A DNA stretch of 64,000 bases from Campylorhamphus procurvoides (lineage: Eukaryota; Chordata; Aves; Passeriformes; Dendrocolaptidae), in contig WBMV01003373.1 in assembly GCA_013396655.1 (NCBI GenBank), positions 124,001 to 188,000 of the forward strand. The letters are read 5' to 3'. Shown here one piece after another: positions 24,786 through 38,428 of the stretch (position 1 is its first letter; each line of letters starts with the position of its first letter). Under the pieces are notes generated by a model, which was given only the letters and a program-made list of their open reading frames with translations, did no database searches and was not told where the DNA came from. The translations under genes and the position numbers were made by a program.

Positions 24786-27700
24786 GTGGGAGATTTCTTC
24801 TTAGACAATAATATCCACTGAATCTATTCCTGCATATAGGCATACCTGCATTCAGTCTAAAGGGTGGGTTGAACTATTCATTTCTTTTCTTAGTAAAAAT
24901 GTTGGACTATTCAGCAAATAGGAAGAAAAGCACATTCAAAACATAACACACTGAAGGAAGCAAAGGTAAATAGCCTACACAGCTTCTTCCCGTTATGCCA
25001 AAATACAACTTCTTCCATACATGAGAGTATGTAATGGGACAGCACGTACAGAGATGGAACTGACAGAGAGAACTTTTACTTCTCTAGTTGGGGTTGGAAG
25101 GCTGAACAGTTACACCTGTCACAGAAGGCTAAACAAGCAGCAACTAACAGCACTGAAACAGGCCTCGAAGGACTGGGAGAAGGAAGATAAACAGAGAGAA
25201 AGAGTGGATGGTAGCCACAAAGTGCTGAAGACCTGCATTCCAAACCAGGAATCGGTGGCAAGGTTGCAGTAAAGTCATTTTCACAGGTTTCTCTCTGTAG
25301 GAACGTAAGGCCATTCAAGCAAAACTCAAAGGCCTAGGGCAATTATTGCTCAAACACTTGATGTAACTCAAGATTCTCTAGTCCTTTTTAATTTTGTTCA
25401 GAATTTTATCATTCATATCTTGAAGGAACACAGGCCCATCATTTCATCTGTATCCTATGAGAGATCCCCAGTGTTAGATAGCTGGCAATTGCTCTGCACA
25501 GTTCTCTGCTGTTTCCTCAGACTGATTCTTTCTGTGAGCCGTTATTGCTTGTCTCTGAATAAGGTCTCAGATCTGACTTTCTACGTGGTGTCCAGATCTC
25601 ACACATTGATATATGTTTCCCAATGGGCAAGACTGTTCTTCACTTTGCAGAAATGCATTACCCATGATGCATACTGAGAAGTTACCACTTCAGGAATGGA
25701 AGGAAGGAGAAAAGCAGGAAATGAGAGAAGAAATACATGAGCCTCAGGTACATCTACATATTAAAAATACATACATATTAATGCTTAACATGATTCCCCT
25801 TAACGCCAGCAAATAGTCAATGTACATATTTTTCCAAAGCATAATTGGAAATACCACTTAATCACTGCTGCCCAGGTGTGGATTTATTCTGTAGATAAAG
25901 ATGCACACTTCAGAGAAATATCATGAAGATTAGTTGGTTTTTAAAGTAAATTTTGATGAATGTGTTTACTTGGCTGGTATTTGTTTACTATTATGTAGCT
26001 AGCAGTTAACATAGCTATGAGTGCTATTTTTAATATGAACTACTGAAAATGATTAATATGGTAGAGAGGGGATTTGCCTTGACAGCAGGGACCTGTTACA
26101 CACATGTAGAAGGAGTTAGGCTGAAATCGATCTGAGAGGTGGAAATACCACCTTAAACTGGATACTTCCCTCCTTCTTCTCATGGATGGAAGTAGATATC
26201 CATAGAAAAATATATCTCAAAACATTAAAAAACAATAAAAAAACTAAAATCAGTTCATTTATAAATCATCCCGAATGCAAACACACAAACACATTCCCTC
26301 TGAAATTGTTCCAATACAATTTGCTTAGCATGTTCGTCCAAAAAGCCATCTACAAAGCAGTCTAACACCATACTGAAACTCCCTGGTAGTTTGGGTTAGG
26401 AACCAATACTACAAGAGTTCTCAAAAAACTTATAATAATTTGTCTCAGGTATTAGACAGTCTTTTAACCCTAAAATGCATTTAGCAATCCATAGCAGGAT
26501 ATAGTACATGTGACTAGCATTTGGTGCAAACTCAGACTCATGTTTTTCATGACACCTTCAGTTCTTCTTGACAGTGATCCCTATATTTGTGATACTGATT
26601 TCATGCTAAAATTCAGTGTGTGGAGCTTTAGGAGCAAAGGTTTTACAGAAGCACATACAGATTAAGGCAATCATTCCACTATCCTACTCATTAAGCAAAC
26701 TATTCTTCTGTTTCATGTGCCTCTTAGAACACATTGGAATATTCTGCATAAGTAGCACAGTACAATTTAAGCAAAGCTAACAAAATATTTCATACTTATA
26801 ATTAGCTTACAAATAATACAATTATATCAATATCAAAGGTCATAAATATCAAAAGTAAGTTTTTTACTTACACATCCTTGCTCTCATAAACTAAGAAAGC
26901 TCTTCAAGAGACTAGAGAGAGCAACTGAAACCTTTATCATACTTCACAGCATTTGTCTAAAAACATCTCAGAAGTCCTAAACTGCAGGATCCTTTTCTTT
27001 TTTTGCCTTGTGTCTTTTGCTTCTTAATAAGCTGACAAGTCTTTTCAAGCCACACTTTTGTAAAAAGGACAGTATAGGACATAAATTGCCTTAAGGATAG
27101 AGGTCAGAATTTAGTTAAACAGTGTATTATAGTTTTCCTCTATGAAGTATAGCTGTTCTGTTAAAATTTCTTAACCAGTTCCATTTGTTCTTGAAAGTTT
27201 TAGTCGGGCAAAAATCTTTCAAGGCTTCAGAATTTTCAAAAGTGAAATAATTAATCACTAGAGAATGCAATCTGAATAAAAAGAGCAATAAAAAGTAATT
27301 ATGTTGTTTTACTCTACTATCTTATGCTTAAAGAGTCATAAAAGATCACTCTATAAAGTAAAAAAGTGGATGTCTTACAAAAAATATGAATTAGTATTTT
27401 AATGAATACTTGTACTGTCTAGGAAAGAGTAAGATTTTCTTCATGAAGAATGAAGACAGAAAACCCAAGAATACACAAAACTTACTGTGTTAAAAAAGTA
27501 AGATTCATCAAGATACAGAAGTAAAAAACTCAGCCTGCTCCCTATTTTGCTAAATTTAAAGATCTATCCTTTAAAGTCCCATGCTACAAAGATTTTTTTT
27601 GTTTTTTACTTACACACAATATATATGAATTAAATAAAGTGAAAGTATTTACATAATTTAAGACATTGTATGAGTCACTACTTTGTTTAGACAAATTGTG

Positions 27701-28125
27701 ACCCTGTCTGTGAAATATTGCCTATCTCAGGTCATTTCTTCCTGTTAGTTTCATATTTTAGATGTTATTTCAGTTCACACTAATCACTTTCATCATCACT
27801 ACAATATGAAACAGAATGGACTTTACTCCTCTCTATTTATCTCCTTTTTAAGTAATGGGATTTTCAACACCTGGAAAGCAAGGCATTTGTATCTAAAGAT
27901 ACCACTGAAAGAAGTAATAAAAGAATGAAAATGAGTAGGAGGAGAGAGAAAAAGAATTCTAATTTTGCCAATGCTTCTTTCTTTTAAATTAAGAACTTTA
28001 AAATATTTTGACATCCATATATAAGTAGTTCTATTCTTTTGTAGAACCAATTTTATTAATATTCTTCATTTTTATTTTATGCATACAATTCTAAATTTGT
28101 AAGCAATGAACAGTTAATTGTAAGA

Positions 28126-28640
28126 GTCAGCAGCACCCTGGCTGCCAGGAGAGCCAACTGTGTCCTGGGGGGCAGCAGGCAAAGCATCACCAGCCCGTCA
28201 AGAGAGGGGATTGTCCCACTCTGCTCTGCACTGGGGCAACCTCACCTTGAATAGTGTGTGTACCACAAAATAAGAAAGACATTAAGCTATTACAGAGTCT
28301 CTAAAGGATGTGGTGAAGGGCCCAGAGGAAAGAGGAGGGCCAGGCACTGATCTCTTCTTTGTGGGGACCAGTGACAAGATCCAATGGAATGGCCTAAAGT
28401 TTTCTCAGAGGAGGTTTGGGCTGGATCTCAGAAAAAGGTTGTTCACCCAGAGGGTGGTTGGGCACTGGAACAGACTCGTCAAGGGAGTGGTCAAAGCATC
28501 AAGCCTGAAAGATTTCAAGAAGTATTTGGACAATGTTCTCAAACCCATGGTGTGACTCTTAGAGAGGGTCCTGTGCAGGGCCAGGAGTTGGACTTGATGG
28601 TCTTGTGGGTCCCTTATAACTTGGCATATTGTGTGATCAG
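28126..28640 (+). mobile_element. CR1 LINE, 3' end, sense (about 515 bp)
   Basis: It starts inside ORF2 ('ccaggagagccaactgtgtc', 'tcaccagcccgtcaagagag'), carries an internal deletion just after 'ggatgtggtgaagggccc', and continues through the C-terminus. The frame 28310-28555 contains the CR1-type segment RRFGLDLRKRLF followed by VVGHWNRL, then a stop. The 3' UTR follows ('ccaggagttggacttgatgg') and the end is at 'ttggcatattgtgtgatc'. The missing block is the 'KYLKGGC/EEERLRELGLF' region, so no function remains. Same subfamily as the copies at 2.3, 38.3 and 46.7 kb. Confidence 0.9.
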
Positions 28641-31335
28641 TTAGTGATAATTAACTAAATTTTTTATACTTAATTTTTAACTTTTTTAGAAGCATAAATA
28701 CTGGATAATTGTCACACTTTAGCTGTGTTTTAAACATGTCTATTGAAAACAAGAAACTAAAGATCATACAAAGTTTTGCATACAATGAATGCAACCATCA
28801 AGTTTTGCGTTAGACTTTGGTTAAGTCTATATGATTTTTCTGAAAAGAGAACAGAAATTTAGAAAATGTCCTATTTCTGGACTATGTGTTGAATTTTTTC
28901 CCATAACTACTGTTCTGTACTTGTGACATACTTCTTTGAAATTTCAAACACTACAGCTTATCTTTTTGTTGTGCTTGTGGTCCCTAGTCAGTAAAAGGTT
29001 TTTTATAGTTATTCATGTATGCAGCATTCTTCTACCACCATTTCAGCTATTTTGAGTATGTGATCCCTCTTTAACAATATCTAGTCTAAAATAACATAAA
29101 ATTTTCAGGCATGTGTCCTTGAATAATACATATCCCACTAAATTCCAAATAAAAAGGATACACTGAACAACAAACTTGTTTTGCTGAAATGTAAACAGTA
29201 AGATGTACAACCTAATACTCCACTACACAGGAAAAACACATGTACTGAGTGCTAATTCTAAATCATACTTTACGTGTCTCCCAACAGAATTCTCGCCCTT
29301 GATCCATCACAGCATGCTAATGACTGATACTACTTCACAGGGAAATAAGCCCTTCCCTTGTGCATCTCTGCATTGCTGATGAGCACCTGACAGATTCAAA
29401 GGGCTGGGACAGATTCAAAAGGCTGGGAAAGAGGTGGGATCATGGGCAATGGCAGCACAAATTTTCAATATTGTTCCTTCCCTACCTCTGCTAATGGTTT
29501 TGGATTCCAAAACAATGTAGGCAAGCAAATATTAGTTTTCTGTAAGAAAAGTCCAAGTATCTCTTTTTTGCCATTACATTTCTTGAAAACTTCCTGGAAG
29601 ATTAAAAAAACCCTCAAGTTATTCCATTTGGAAAAAATCTTTTGTTAACAGGAGGTGTTCATCAACTGGCCACAAAATACTCTGGAAAAAGAGATTAAGT
29701 AATCTTATGTTTTATCGGCCAGTAGAGCTCTTGGTGATGAAATATATTACGGAAGTCTTTGCCAATACATGTCAAGCCAACTCATTCCACTCTTACCTTG
29801 TTAGTCACAGATATAACGGAGTACCACGTCTGTTACATGTTTCTCAAGAATCCATGTTTTTGGATCAACAGAATAGCAACAACACTGTCAGTCACCTGCC
29901 TTTCAGCAATCATATGCTTGCTTTTTGTGGTTAGTGACACAAAATAACATCTAAGGAGAAAAAAGCTGGTTTATATCTTTTTTTTATACCAAGAACAAAA
30001 TTCATTATCCTCTATGTCAAGACAGCTATCTTTAGCCTCTCTAACTGATTAATGCTGCTCTGAGATACTGCATACTCAAATTACATCACTACATGCACAA
30101 CAATCAATTAAATAAGGAAAACCACAAAACATTGGACTAATCTTAAGGGAATTGAATAGCAACCCTGGTTTTAATTTGATCTGCACACCTCTGTTCCTTT
30201 CACTTTGGAAAAGTATATATACATCTACAGATCTTTAAGGCAATTCGTTTCTTCCTAGATAGCCATTTAATGAAATGATAAAAATTTTAAAGATCCATTC
30301 ATTTAAAAGTACTGAAGCACTGGTTTTCCAAAAGTTAGATTTCTTTAAGAATTCCTTTTTGAAGTGCTAAGGAATTTCATTACAGATTATCAAGTCCAAG
30401 CAATTTGCCCAGTTCATCTCTTACACTCTATTTTGTATAAGTAACTGAACATATTTCTTACTTCTTGTTTAAATTGTTTGTAGGCTTATTCACCTTATTC
30501 ACTTGCCCTATTCTTTTTTAAAAAGTCAAGTTTTATCATCATTTTACTCTCACAGTAAGATAACAATTGTTAATAGTCAAAATCTCAAAAGCTGCACTGT
30601 TTTTCTATTTTTTGTTGTGACATTTTGCATCATAATCATCCAGTAGACAAATAGCTACAGGATATCTCATCTAGAATATTTTAGCTGAATAAGGATTTAA
30701 CATTAGATTGCTTACAAAACTATGAATTGCATTTTTCCTGTTTCAAAGTTTAATCTTACTTTTTAAAAAGAAAAAAATCTAAAAGGTCCTTACTTTTTTT
30801 TCTTGAAAATGCATAAGACAGATTTGCAATCATTCCTTTCAGCTAAAAATACCATTTAACTTGCTCTTATGCAATTTCTGCTCTGAGCTCCAAAGTTGAT
30901 GTCAATTACAAGCCATCTCTATTACATTTATATATTTGAAATACATACATACTAAGCTTTTGCTTTTTGTACACAAACCTTCCGTGGGCTTACAATGACA
31001 AATGTCTCACATGGAACTTTCTTTTTTGGAATTCAGTTCATAACCTGAAAGACTCATCAATAAAGGTTTTATGGCCAAGAACAAAAGCAATGTAAAGCCA
31101 GAATTCTGTGAGTTTGTTACAAATAAGCACTAATCAAGAATATTAAAAATCATTACAGTATATGTAGTTAAACAAATGCATCTGCTGTTAAAAACAGAAT
31201 ACTTACAAACTGGCTAAATCATGCTTGTTCATATTATGGCCTTTCACTTCAATTGTGTATTAACTTTTTATAGCTTGCAGGTCCTCTAGGTTTACTTGTC
31301 ATAAATGTGAGTTTCTGATACAAGGTTATGGCTTT
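28641..31335. other. Single-copy-looking DNA, no gene seen
   Basis: Contains only a 19-bp tandem duplication at 29390-29427 (listed). No reading frame above 75 codons and no recognised repeat. Confidence 0.5.
29390..29427. repeat. 19-bp tandem duplication, two copies
   Basis: 'acagattcaaagggctggg' at 29390-29408 is followed at once by a copy with one change at 29409-29427. Confidence 0.9.
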
Positions 31336-31400
31336 CATAGTAAAGTGATTAGAAACCCAAACTGAGAAATGGGAGACCCAGTTTCTTAATCAAGCTGGAT
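31336..31400 (+). mobile_element. Possible MIR-like 5' half, sense
   Basis: 'agtgattagaa', then 'actgagaaatgggagaccca', then 'gtttcttaat' is colinear with the tRNA-derived head of MIR-type SINEs ('agtggttagagcac..gactgggag.caggagacc.gggttctaatcc'). It is short and could be chance. No 3' half follows clearly. Confidence 0.3.
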
Positions 31401-34400
31401 AAATTCTGGTAAGTAATATCAATCCTGACTTAGTTCTTTTGTTTCTTTTCTTATTGAAGAATCTCCAAGGGCCAGGAATTGAGTTATAAGATCTATTACA
31501 TTTGAGACTTTTGATTTCTCCTACATTCTTAAGGTATTGATGAAAGTTTCAGGAAATTATCAAGTTTGGGACAGTAGTTTCATTGGCATTTCCACAGTTG
31601 TGAATTTGGACTTATAAAAGCATTCAACTGTCTAATTTCCTTTAAAACCCCAACTTGCCAAGACAAATCTCCATATTCTACAAACCATGATTAATCTTCC
31701 CTCCATCTATACTTTCTGTTAGTACACAAAATTCTTCCATACCCTGACACCACAGGATCTGTTCTCCCCATTTTGATATATAAGACACAAAACCACAGGC
31801 CAAATTTCTCTCTCTGTATGCGCTTTCATAAAAGCAGATGATCTGAAATGCATACTTTGCATATATACCATGAAGATTGTGGAAAATTAACAGAAAAGGA
31901 AAGATTCCCAAAGGGAGCTGAAACCATCTATTGATTTCTACAGATTCACTCCTGATCTGTTGATTTCTAAAGACTCACTTGTGATTAAAATCAGTGCAAA
32001 CACTTTCTAAAATAGGCTATTCAGGAAGGAGTTCCCTAGTTTCACTGTGCCCTCACCTCTTCCAGTTTTAGCAACGGCAATAAGACATACCAGAGTAAAT
32101 GAAAATACTTGCTGTAGGATTAGGAATTTAAGTCTCTTTCCTACCGTTCCTACAGTAAGACAAGTCAAAACATGGCAAGATACGTGGTTTTGCAGGAGTT
32201 TCAGCTGGCTATTTTAGCTATGTAAAGCTGAAAGCAGTAAGCTCCCTGAAAGCATGACTAGTTACAGCAGGAAAAACAGGCATTTAAAAGACCTGAGGCA
32301 TAGGCATTCTGGAATGGGGTTACAGCCTTCACACCAAATCACACAATGAATTACTTGTAGTTTAGTTGGATGCAAATCTGTTAGTAGCACATCAATGACA
32401 AAATTACTTAGCTGAAAAATTGTAAGAATTTAACATCCCTTTCCACCTCAGAAACAATACATGCTCAAGTCCTGGGGATCTAATATCTTTTTTCTGCCTC
32501 AGAAAATAAAAAGCCTTTTGTTGTCCTTATCATGCACCATCTATAAATATTAAAGACAAAGCTGGCACATAGTCATACCTAAATCAAACTTTAGAATGCA
32601 CAGTCCTTCAAGAAACAGTATTTTAATTAAACTATTATCCTACACTAGATTTCAGTACAGAAGTTCAGGGAATAATACATAGACTTCAAATTCAGTGCAA
32701 ATGAGTTAAAAACAGTATAGGATCTTTAAAGTTTTAATCTGTTCAGCAGAAACCTATCGAGAAATCTAGAAAGATTTTTGCTGTGGCCTCCATTGGCCCT
32801 GATATTCACAGAATGGAATGCATATTAGTGAAAATGAGAGAAAAATGTGTTCCCTATTACACAGGCACTATACAAGCTAAAAAGACTGAAGAGAATAAAA
32901 ATAATAAAAAGAACTAGTCTCATTAAGGATTTCTTTTTCTATTAGAATCATAATACAGTTCTGTATGATACACAGATATTAAGGTTTCATGAAAGCTAAA
33001 AAAAAAGGATTGGTTGCAGCCTATATATTTTAATACCAGTAAGCTTTCTGTCAACATTTGCCATCTCTAATACACTGAGATTTGTACTGCATAATAGTGT
33101 ATTCTGCTTTGTTCCAATTGTTGAAAAAGAATGAAATCACTAAACTGATATTATTTCATATTCTGCAGCATTCTAGAACAGAACAAATAAGCTTATATCC
33201 TCATTCATCAAAAAAGGGGAATGGAGGGAGCAATGAGGAAGGGAGCGGAAACAAGGAAAACAAAACAGTCATATGGTTTCAGCCTGAAGGCTTGCATGCC
33301 TCATCACTCAAGGGAGTTACCTTGAGTGAGCAGACAAAAAATTGCTTCCCTCTGCATTACACAGTTCTGATGCAGGGATCTGAAGACACCATGCCTGAGT
33401 AGCACAGACATCAGTCATTTCTGCCATCTGCCCCACAGTGGGAATACCACATGAAATCAAACAAGTTTGCTAAGTTAGTATGGCAAAAGGCAGCTCCCTA
33501 CAGTTGCTGAACTGGGGAAAGATTTTTGAAGCTGTGTATTAGTCCTTGGCAGAAAGGCAAATACACTGCACTTCTAAAGCCGGAAAGGCTCAAAAATTAA
33601 GAAATACAGGGAAAGCAGTGTCTCAAAGTTGTAAACTGCTTCCCTCCCATCGTTCATTGAAAACTAGAAAAAAATAGGAATGATTACAGGAGACAGAAAT
33701 AGTCTTCGGAATCATTAGTTGTTAGTGAAAAATTATATACAGTTCATGATGACACTTCTTTTCTTTGATTGAAAATAACAGATCCCTACCAAATCTAGAG
33801 ACTCAAGTGCTCCTAGGCCTCAGGCCATGTACTGATTCAAGCTTTACTCGGTGAACCTCAGTAGAGTTAATATAGTTTTAATCCTCCTGATAGCAGAGTA
33901 AAGTTTTTCAAACGTGGAAGGAAACTTGAGGAAGTTAGAAGATTTATATCACACATAATTCTGGAATTTATTCCAACCCCAGGAGAACTGGTTGGAATGG
34001 AGCAGTGTGGTTTGTGACCAATATCTACCAAATGTGAAAGAAGTCAGTGCATCCAATTTAGCAGCTGAGATCTCAGTGACTCTGTCCTCTAGCCCATTAT
34101 TTAAGACCTATACAAATAGTGAAACGGAATATTTAAGACCATGAAAGTCTCAAAAGATAGTCAGAGATTTATGATATGTAATAGGGAATGCTTTTAATGG
34201 GACATAGAAATAAAGTTAGATTTTCAATTTCTAGTATGAAATGTCCAAGTTCTAATGTAGAGCTGAAAGCCTGAACATGAAAAATTACATTTCTAGCAGT
34301 TACCTCTGAGGTAGAGAGAAAAGGTGAGATGAACTCCTCAGAGCAGTCCAAAACTGCCACTTCTATAGAATAAACTCCTGAAGTGACACTTCCTGGACCA

Positions 34401-35101
34401 AAAACCTCATCAGGACTAGAAGAAAGACCAAATTCTGCATGTACAACTTGCAAAGCTGCAAGTTAAATTCACAGAAATGAGTGTGACTAAATGTTGTTCT
34501 AAGCTTCTTTGGTATTCATTCATATCTCTTAGAGAAGTTATTTGTGATTCATACTAGCTTTTCAGCAGACTTTGAAAATTCCTCACTATAAACTATAAGA
34601 GAGCATAACTAGAAACAAAACCCACTAGTTTCTTGAAAAATCAGTAGCATTTCATTTTGTGACTCAATGGATTCAGCATAGAAGCATGTTGTTTATAACT
34701 TCCAATTTCTATTTCAGGTTTAAAAAACTACCCACAGAAATTTTCATTAAAGATCAATATTTTATATTTAATCATCCCAATGTTCAGAATTTTGGCCTAA
34801 CAAAACCAATTCTGCTGTATTCACAAAGGTCAAAAGAGTTTTTCTGAAACTTTGATGAATAAAGCTTTAAGCCACCCCTAAGGTTGATTTGAGCTATGGG
34901 AAAGCAAATGACAGAAACTTCCCAGAAAGCAAAATAATCCACATGAATTTTAAACCTGAGTTTGAGAAGAACTCTGGTTAACCAGAAATTAAAATTAAAT
35001 CCAGAACCCATTCTTCAGCCCAGGGGCTACACTTGTCCCTAATGTAGATGAGACAGGATGCATAAGCACACAGTTTCCATTGACTTATGTGACAAACTCT
35101 T
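31401..35101. other. Single-copy-looking DNA, no gene seen
   Basis: Contains an imperfect 29-bp tandem duplication at 31929-31986 and a hairpin with 9-bp arms at 33304-33329. The 33082-33402 frame (106 codons, plus) has no recognisable domain and ends in ordinary AT-rich DNA. Confidence 0.5.
31929..31986. repeat. Imperfect 29-bp tandem duplication
   Basis: The units start 'tattgatttcta.aga' at 31929 and 'tgttgatttctaaaga' at 31958, each followed by 'tcac....tgat'. Several differences between copies indicate an old event. Confidence 0.7.
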
Positions 35102-36010
35102 AGAACCAGAGATCATTTAGTCTAATTCCTCCAGCCATGGGTGTGTAGATCAAGTTCCACTAGATCAGGTTCCACTAGACCAGGTTGCTTAAAGCCCCAT
35201 CCAATCTGGCCTTGAACACTGATAGGGATGGGACATTCACAACATCTCTGGGCAGCCTGTTCCATTGTCTCACCATTCTCATAAAAAAGAATCTCTTTCC
35301 TACATCTAGTCTAAATCTACCCTCTGTCAGTTTAAAAGCGTTGCTCCTTGTCCCAAGACTACCAGTCCTGGTCAAAACCCTCTCCACCTTTCTCACACAC
35401 CCTTTATAAGTACTAAGAAGCCATATAATAAGGTCTGCCCAGAGCCTTCTCTTCTCTCAGACTTTTCTCACAGGGGAGCTGTTCTGTCCCTCCAATCATT
35501 TTTGTAGTCCTCCTCTGGACCCAGATTAACAGGTGCAGATCTTTCCTGTGCTGGGGGCCCTAAAATTCCAAGTGCAGTTTCACAAGAAAGGTGTAGTAAT
35601 GCACAATTACCTCCCTCAACCTGCTGGCCACTCCTCTTTTAATGCAGCAGATGATACAATTGGCTTTCTGGATCATGAACCCACAACACAGGCTCATACG
35701 GGTTTTCATCCACCAGTGCCCCTGAGTCCTCTACAATGCTGCTTTAAATCCAGTCTGTACTGATACTGGCAATACTGGTGATTGACTCACCTCAAATGTA
35801 GGACCCTGCACCTGGCTTTTTTTAACTTCTTGAGGCTCGCATGGGTCCACTTCTCAAGTCTCTCAAGGTCTGTCTGGGTGGCATCCCTTCCCTCAAATGT
35901 ATTAACTGTACCACTTAGCGATCTGCAAACTTGCTAAGGGTGCAGTCAGTGTCACTAATAGAGATATTGAACAGTACTGTTCCCAGTACAGACATCTGAG
36001 GGACACCATT
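35102..36010 (-). mobile_element. CR1 LINE, antisense (about 910 bp)
   Basis: On the minus strand this runs from mid ORF2 (near 36010, equivalent to the region before 'VTSGVPQG' in other copies) to the 3' UTR near 35102. Recognised blocks on the plus strand: 'gatcatttagtctaattcc', 'gcccatccaatctggccttg'-type text at 35196-35215, 'cctctgtcagtttaaa', 'agagccttctcttctctcag', 'tggcatcccttccctcaaatg', 'tctgagggacacca'. The frame 35175-35396 (minus) keeps RRLDVGKRFFF-like text with HWNRLPRDVV-type sequence near its middle. The extreme 3' repeat tail is missing. Multiple indels prevent coding. Confidence 0.88.
35148..35190. repeat. 15-bp minisatellite inside the CR1 copy, about 2.8 units
   Basis: 'gatcaagttccacta' (35148-35162), 'gatcaggttccacta' (35163-35177) and 'gaccaggttgctt' (35178-35190). 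Other CR1 copies have one such unit, so it expanded after insertion. Confidence 0.8.
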
Positions 36011-38315
36011 TGTTTTTGTATATGGGAATTTATGCTAATGTACTGAGTATGTCACTTGTTACTGATATGGGAGACTGTGCTTCTCCTTACATACATAGGG
36101 ACACATCTCCTATCTCACAAAAATTCTGCACTCATCTAGTTTCAATAATAACCCACGTATTTCAGCTCAGGAAAAAAAAATGGGAAGGGTTAAAGTTTTA
36201 CTTATGCCATAAAGGCTTGTAGTCATAATGGTTTTTTATCATTGTTCTCAGACACAAAAAAACCCACAGACACACTTGCCTTCCTTGTAACTTCTGTAAG
36301 ACTTCAAATGGAGCTTATAATATTCACTGAGACATTCCAAGAGCTCCCTGAAGTTCAAGCTTTCACATTTAATAACTCCAAAAGTTATTATGTTTTGTTC
36401 TACTGCTTTAATCAATTAACATCTCTTCTGTCATATACATTTATGAGGATGTTATGGGGAGCTGGTCAGCTTCTACTTTGACCAGCTCTCTTCCTACACA
36501 AAAGAATGTCAGGGACTACTACTAAAATGGTTCTCAAATTCACAAATTACTTCTGGGACACAGTTATGGTTCAAAATCCTGGGAAAGAAATATACAATCT
36601 CCACAGCCTAAACAAATAATCAAGAACAAAGCAAAATATGTTCTTCTCACAACATTTTAAAAATCCACTTGATAACATTAAACTATTTTTCACTAACTGG
36701 CTTCTATCTAAACCCAAATTTACTTCAAAACCTGAAGTAGAAACAGAACTTTTCTCATTTCTATGAGAAGACAGTTTGTCCAGTGTTTCTAATTATGCCT
36801 ACAAATACATTTGCCTACACAAAATTATGCTAGTAGTAGCTGTTTTTAACTCAAGTGCAAAAATGCTGACACAAAAGCATGTATTTTCCCAGTCAAGAGT
36901 GGAATGGGCAACAAAAACTGGGTACTTAACACAGGATGCTATCAGTGTTATGGTTTCATTAATCTATAGAAAATATAAACTAGTAGTTCTTTTGATTCTG
37001 AAATCTAAAGTCAACACATTTTTTGGTTTGTGAAAAGCTACTTACAGATGTTGAAAAATAGATGTCACAGGATGCAGATTTTCTACAACTCTAGTAGGAA
37101 AACAAGAGGATGATGATAGAACAATCTTCTTTGGCAGACAAGATAATAATATTTAGAGAAGCTAACAGTAAAAGCTATTGCAGACAAATAACAAAGAGAA
37201 AAAAATGACAGAGCAGGCAGCCAGAAAATGAGATATTTTCTGTAAGGCTCAGGCTTTGAACTGTGTCTTAAAAATCTCAGAAATCTCTAGCTGAATCAGA
37301 ACAAGGTATCAGACTTCTAAAATCAAAACCTCAGAATGTTTCATTTGGGCCACGTTCATCTAAAGAACCTTCAGTTCACCTGCTCTACACGATAAAGTAT
37401 AAAAATTATAGTTAGTTAGCAGAGGTATACTAGTAATATCAAAAGGGTTATCTATTGCTGTAGCAGATTGGAAGACATGTTTCTGTCTTCAAACGCGTAT
37501 CTGGTTCTCCTTTTCAAATCAATTAATTTAACAAATGTGTTTTCTGTTTACCTACAAATCTTGCCAAGGTATTTTGAGGCATTTTATACAGTTTTTATAC
37601 AGAAAAAGTTCAACTTCCACCATGCAATCAGCTAGTAACTTTAAGTGAAATAGTCTTTAAAGTTTGAAGTGGAATCCTCAGAACTAGGAATAGTTGCTAT
37701 TTTACAGACACTTGCTTTGGTCATTCTTAAGGTCTGGGATCTTCCTTGGTTTCATTTTTCCTTTTAGTAACTTCAAAAATATTATGTTTTAATAAAAAGA
37801 ATCCATTGTGTTTAATTTTCACCACCACACACAGTTTTGGACTGCATTTTCACATGTATCTCTTCCCACATTATTCATTATTGTAATGCTACACAATTTC
37901 AAAACTAGGGTAGGACTTTAACTTTTGCCATTTGTTCCCTTTTATTTGTGCAGGTGTTCATCCTGCAAAACACTTTCATATTTTATGGCAGAAGAATAAG
38001 ACACATTCAAAAATCTCTATGAGGGCAGTTTTTCTGATCACAGGTAGTTCATTCGAAGCACATGAAGGCATCTAAACGCTTCCCAAAAGAGGTCTAAAGA
38101 GTAAACAGTCTTAGTACATGAATCTTCTGGTCTTTAAAAATCAGAACTAGGCTTCTGTAGATATAAAGCAACAAGTAAATATCCCTGAAACAAGCCATAG
38201 TTTTGTTCTGTTTCAAGAACAGATTAAAAAATTGGAACTTCTGCAAGCGTTCTGCCTATCAAACACAATAAATCATGGGGCACTAGTCTGATATGACATA
38301 ATATGTCATATGTCC
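36011..38315. other. Single-copy-looking DNA, no gene seen
   Basis: No recognised repeat or gene. A short perfect inverted repeat (9-bp arms, 3-base spacer) sits at 38291-38311, close to the 5' edge of the next CR1 tail. Confidence 0.5.
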
Positions 38316-38428
38316 AAATGCCATCCAGTGCTCTCAGGCCCGTGGTGTGATTCCTGTGCAAGGCCTGGAGTTGGACTTGGTGATCATTTTGGGCCCCTTC
38401 CAACTCTGCGTATTCTATGATTCTAATA
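38316..38428 (+). mobile_element. CR1 LINE 3' tail, sense (about 110 bp)
   Basis: Blocks 'ggcccgtggtgtgattcctg', 'ggagttggacttggtgatca', 'ccccttccaactctgcgtat' and 'tctatgattct' match the end of the subfamily seen at 28.1 kb. Strong 5' truncation. The tail is better preserved than at 8.5 kb. Confidence 0.88.

Larger units (their letters stand above)
22441..28125. other. Single-copy-looking DNA, no gene seen
   Basis: Contains a 30-bp tandem duplication at 22727-22785 (listed) and a possible ancient repeat remnant at about 24703-24785 (listed). The stretch at about 23090-23400 is less AT-rich and lacks recognisable repeats. It could be conserved non-coding DNA, but this cannot be judged from one genome. 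No coding exon recognised. Confidence 0.5.

Noticed and set aside
33304..33329. Hairpin with 9-bp arms (TCACTCAAG/CTTGAGTGA)
   Set aside because: Short hairpins of this size are expected several times in 64 kb by chance.
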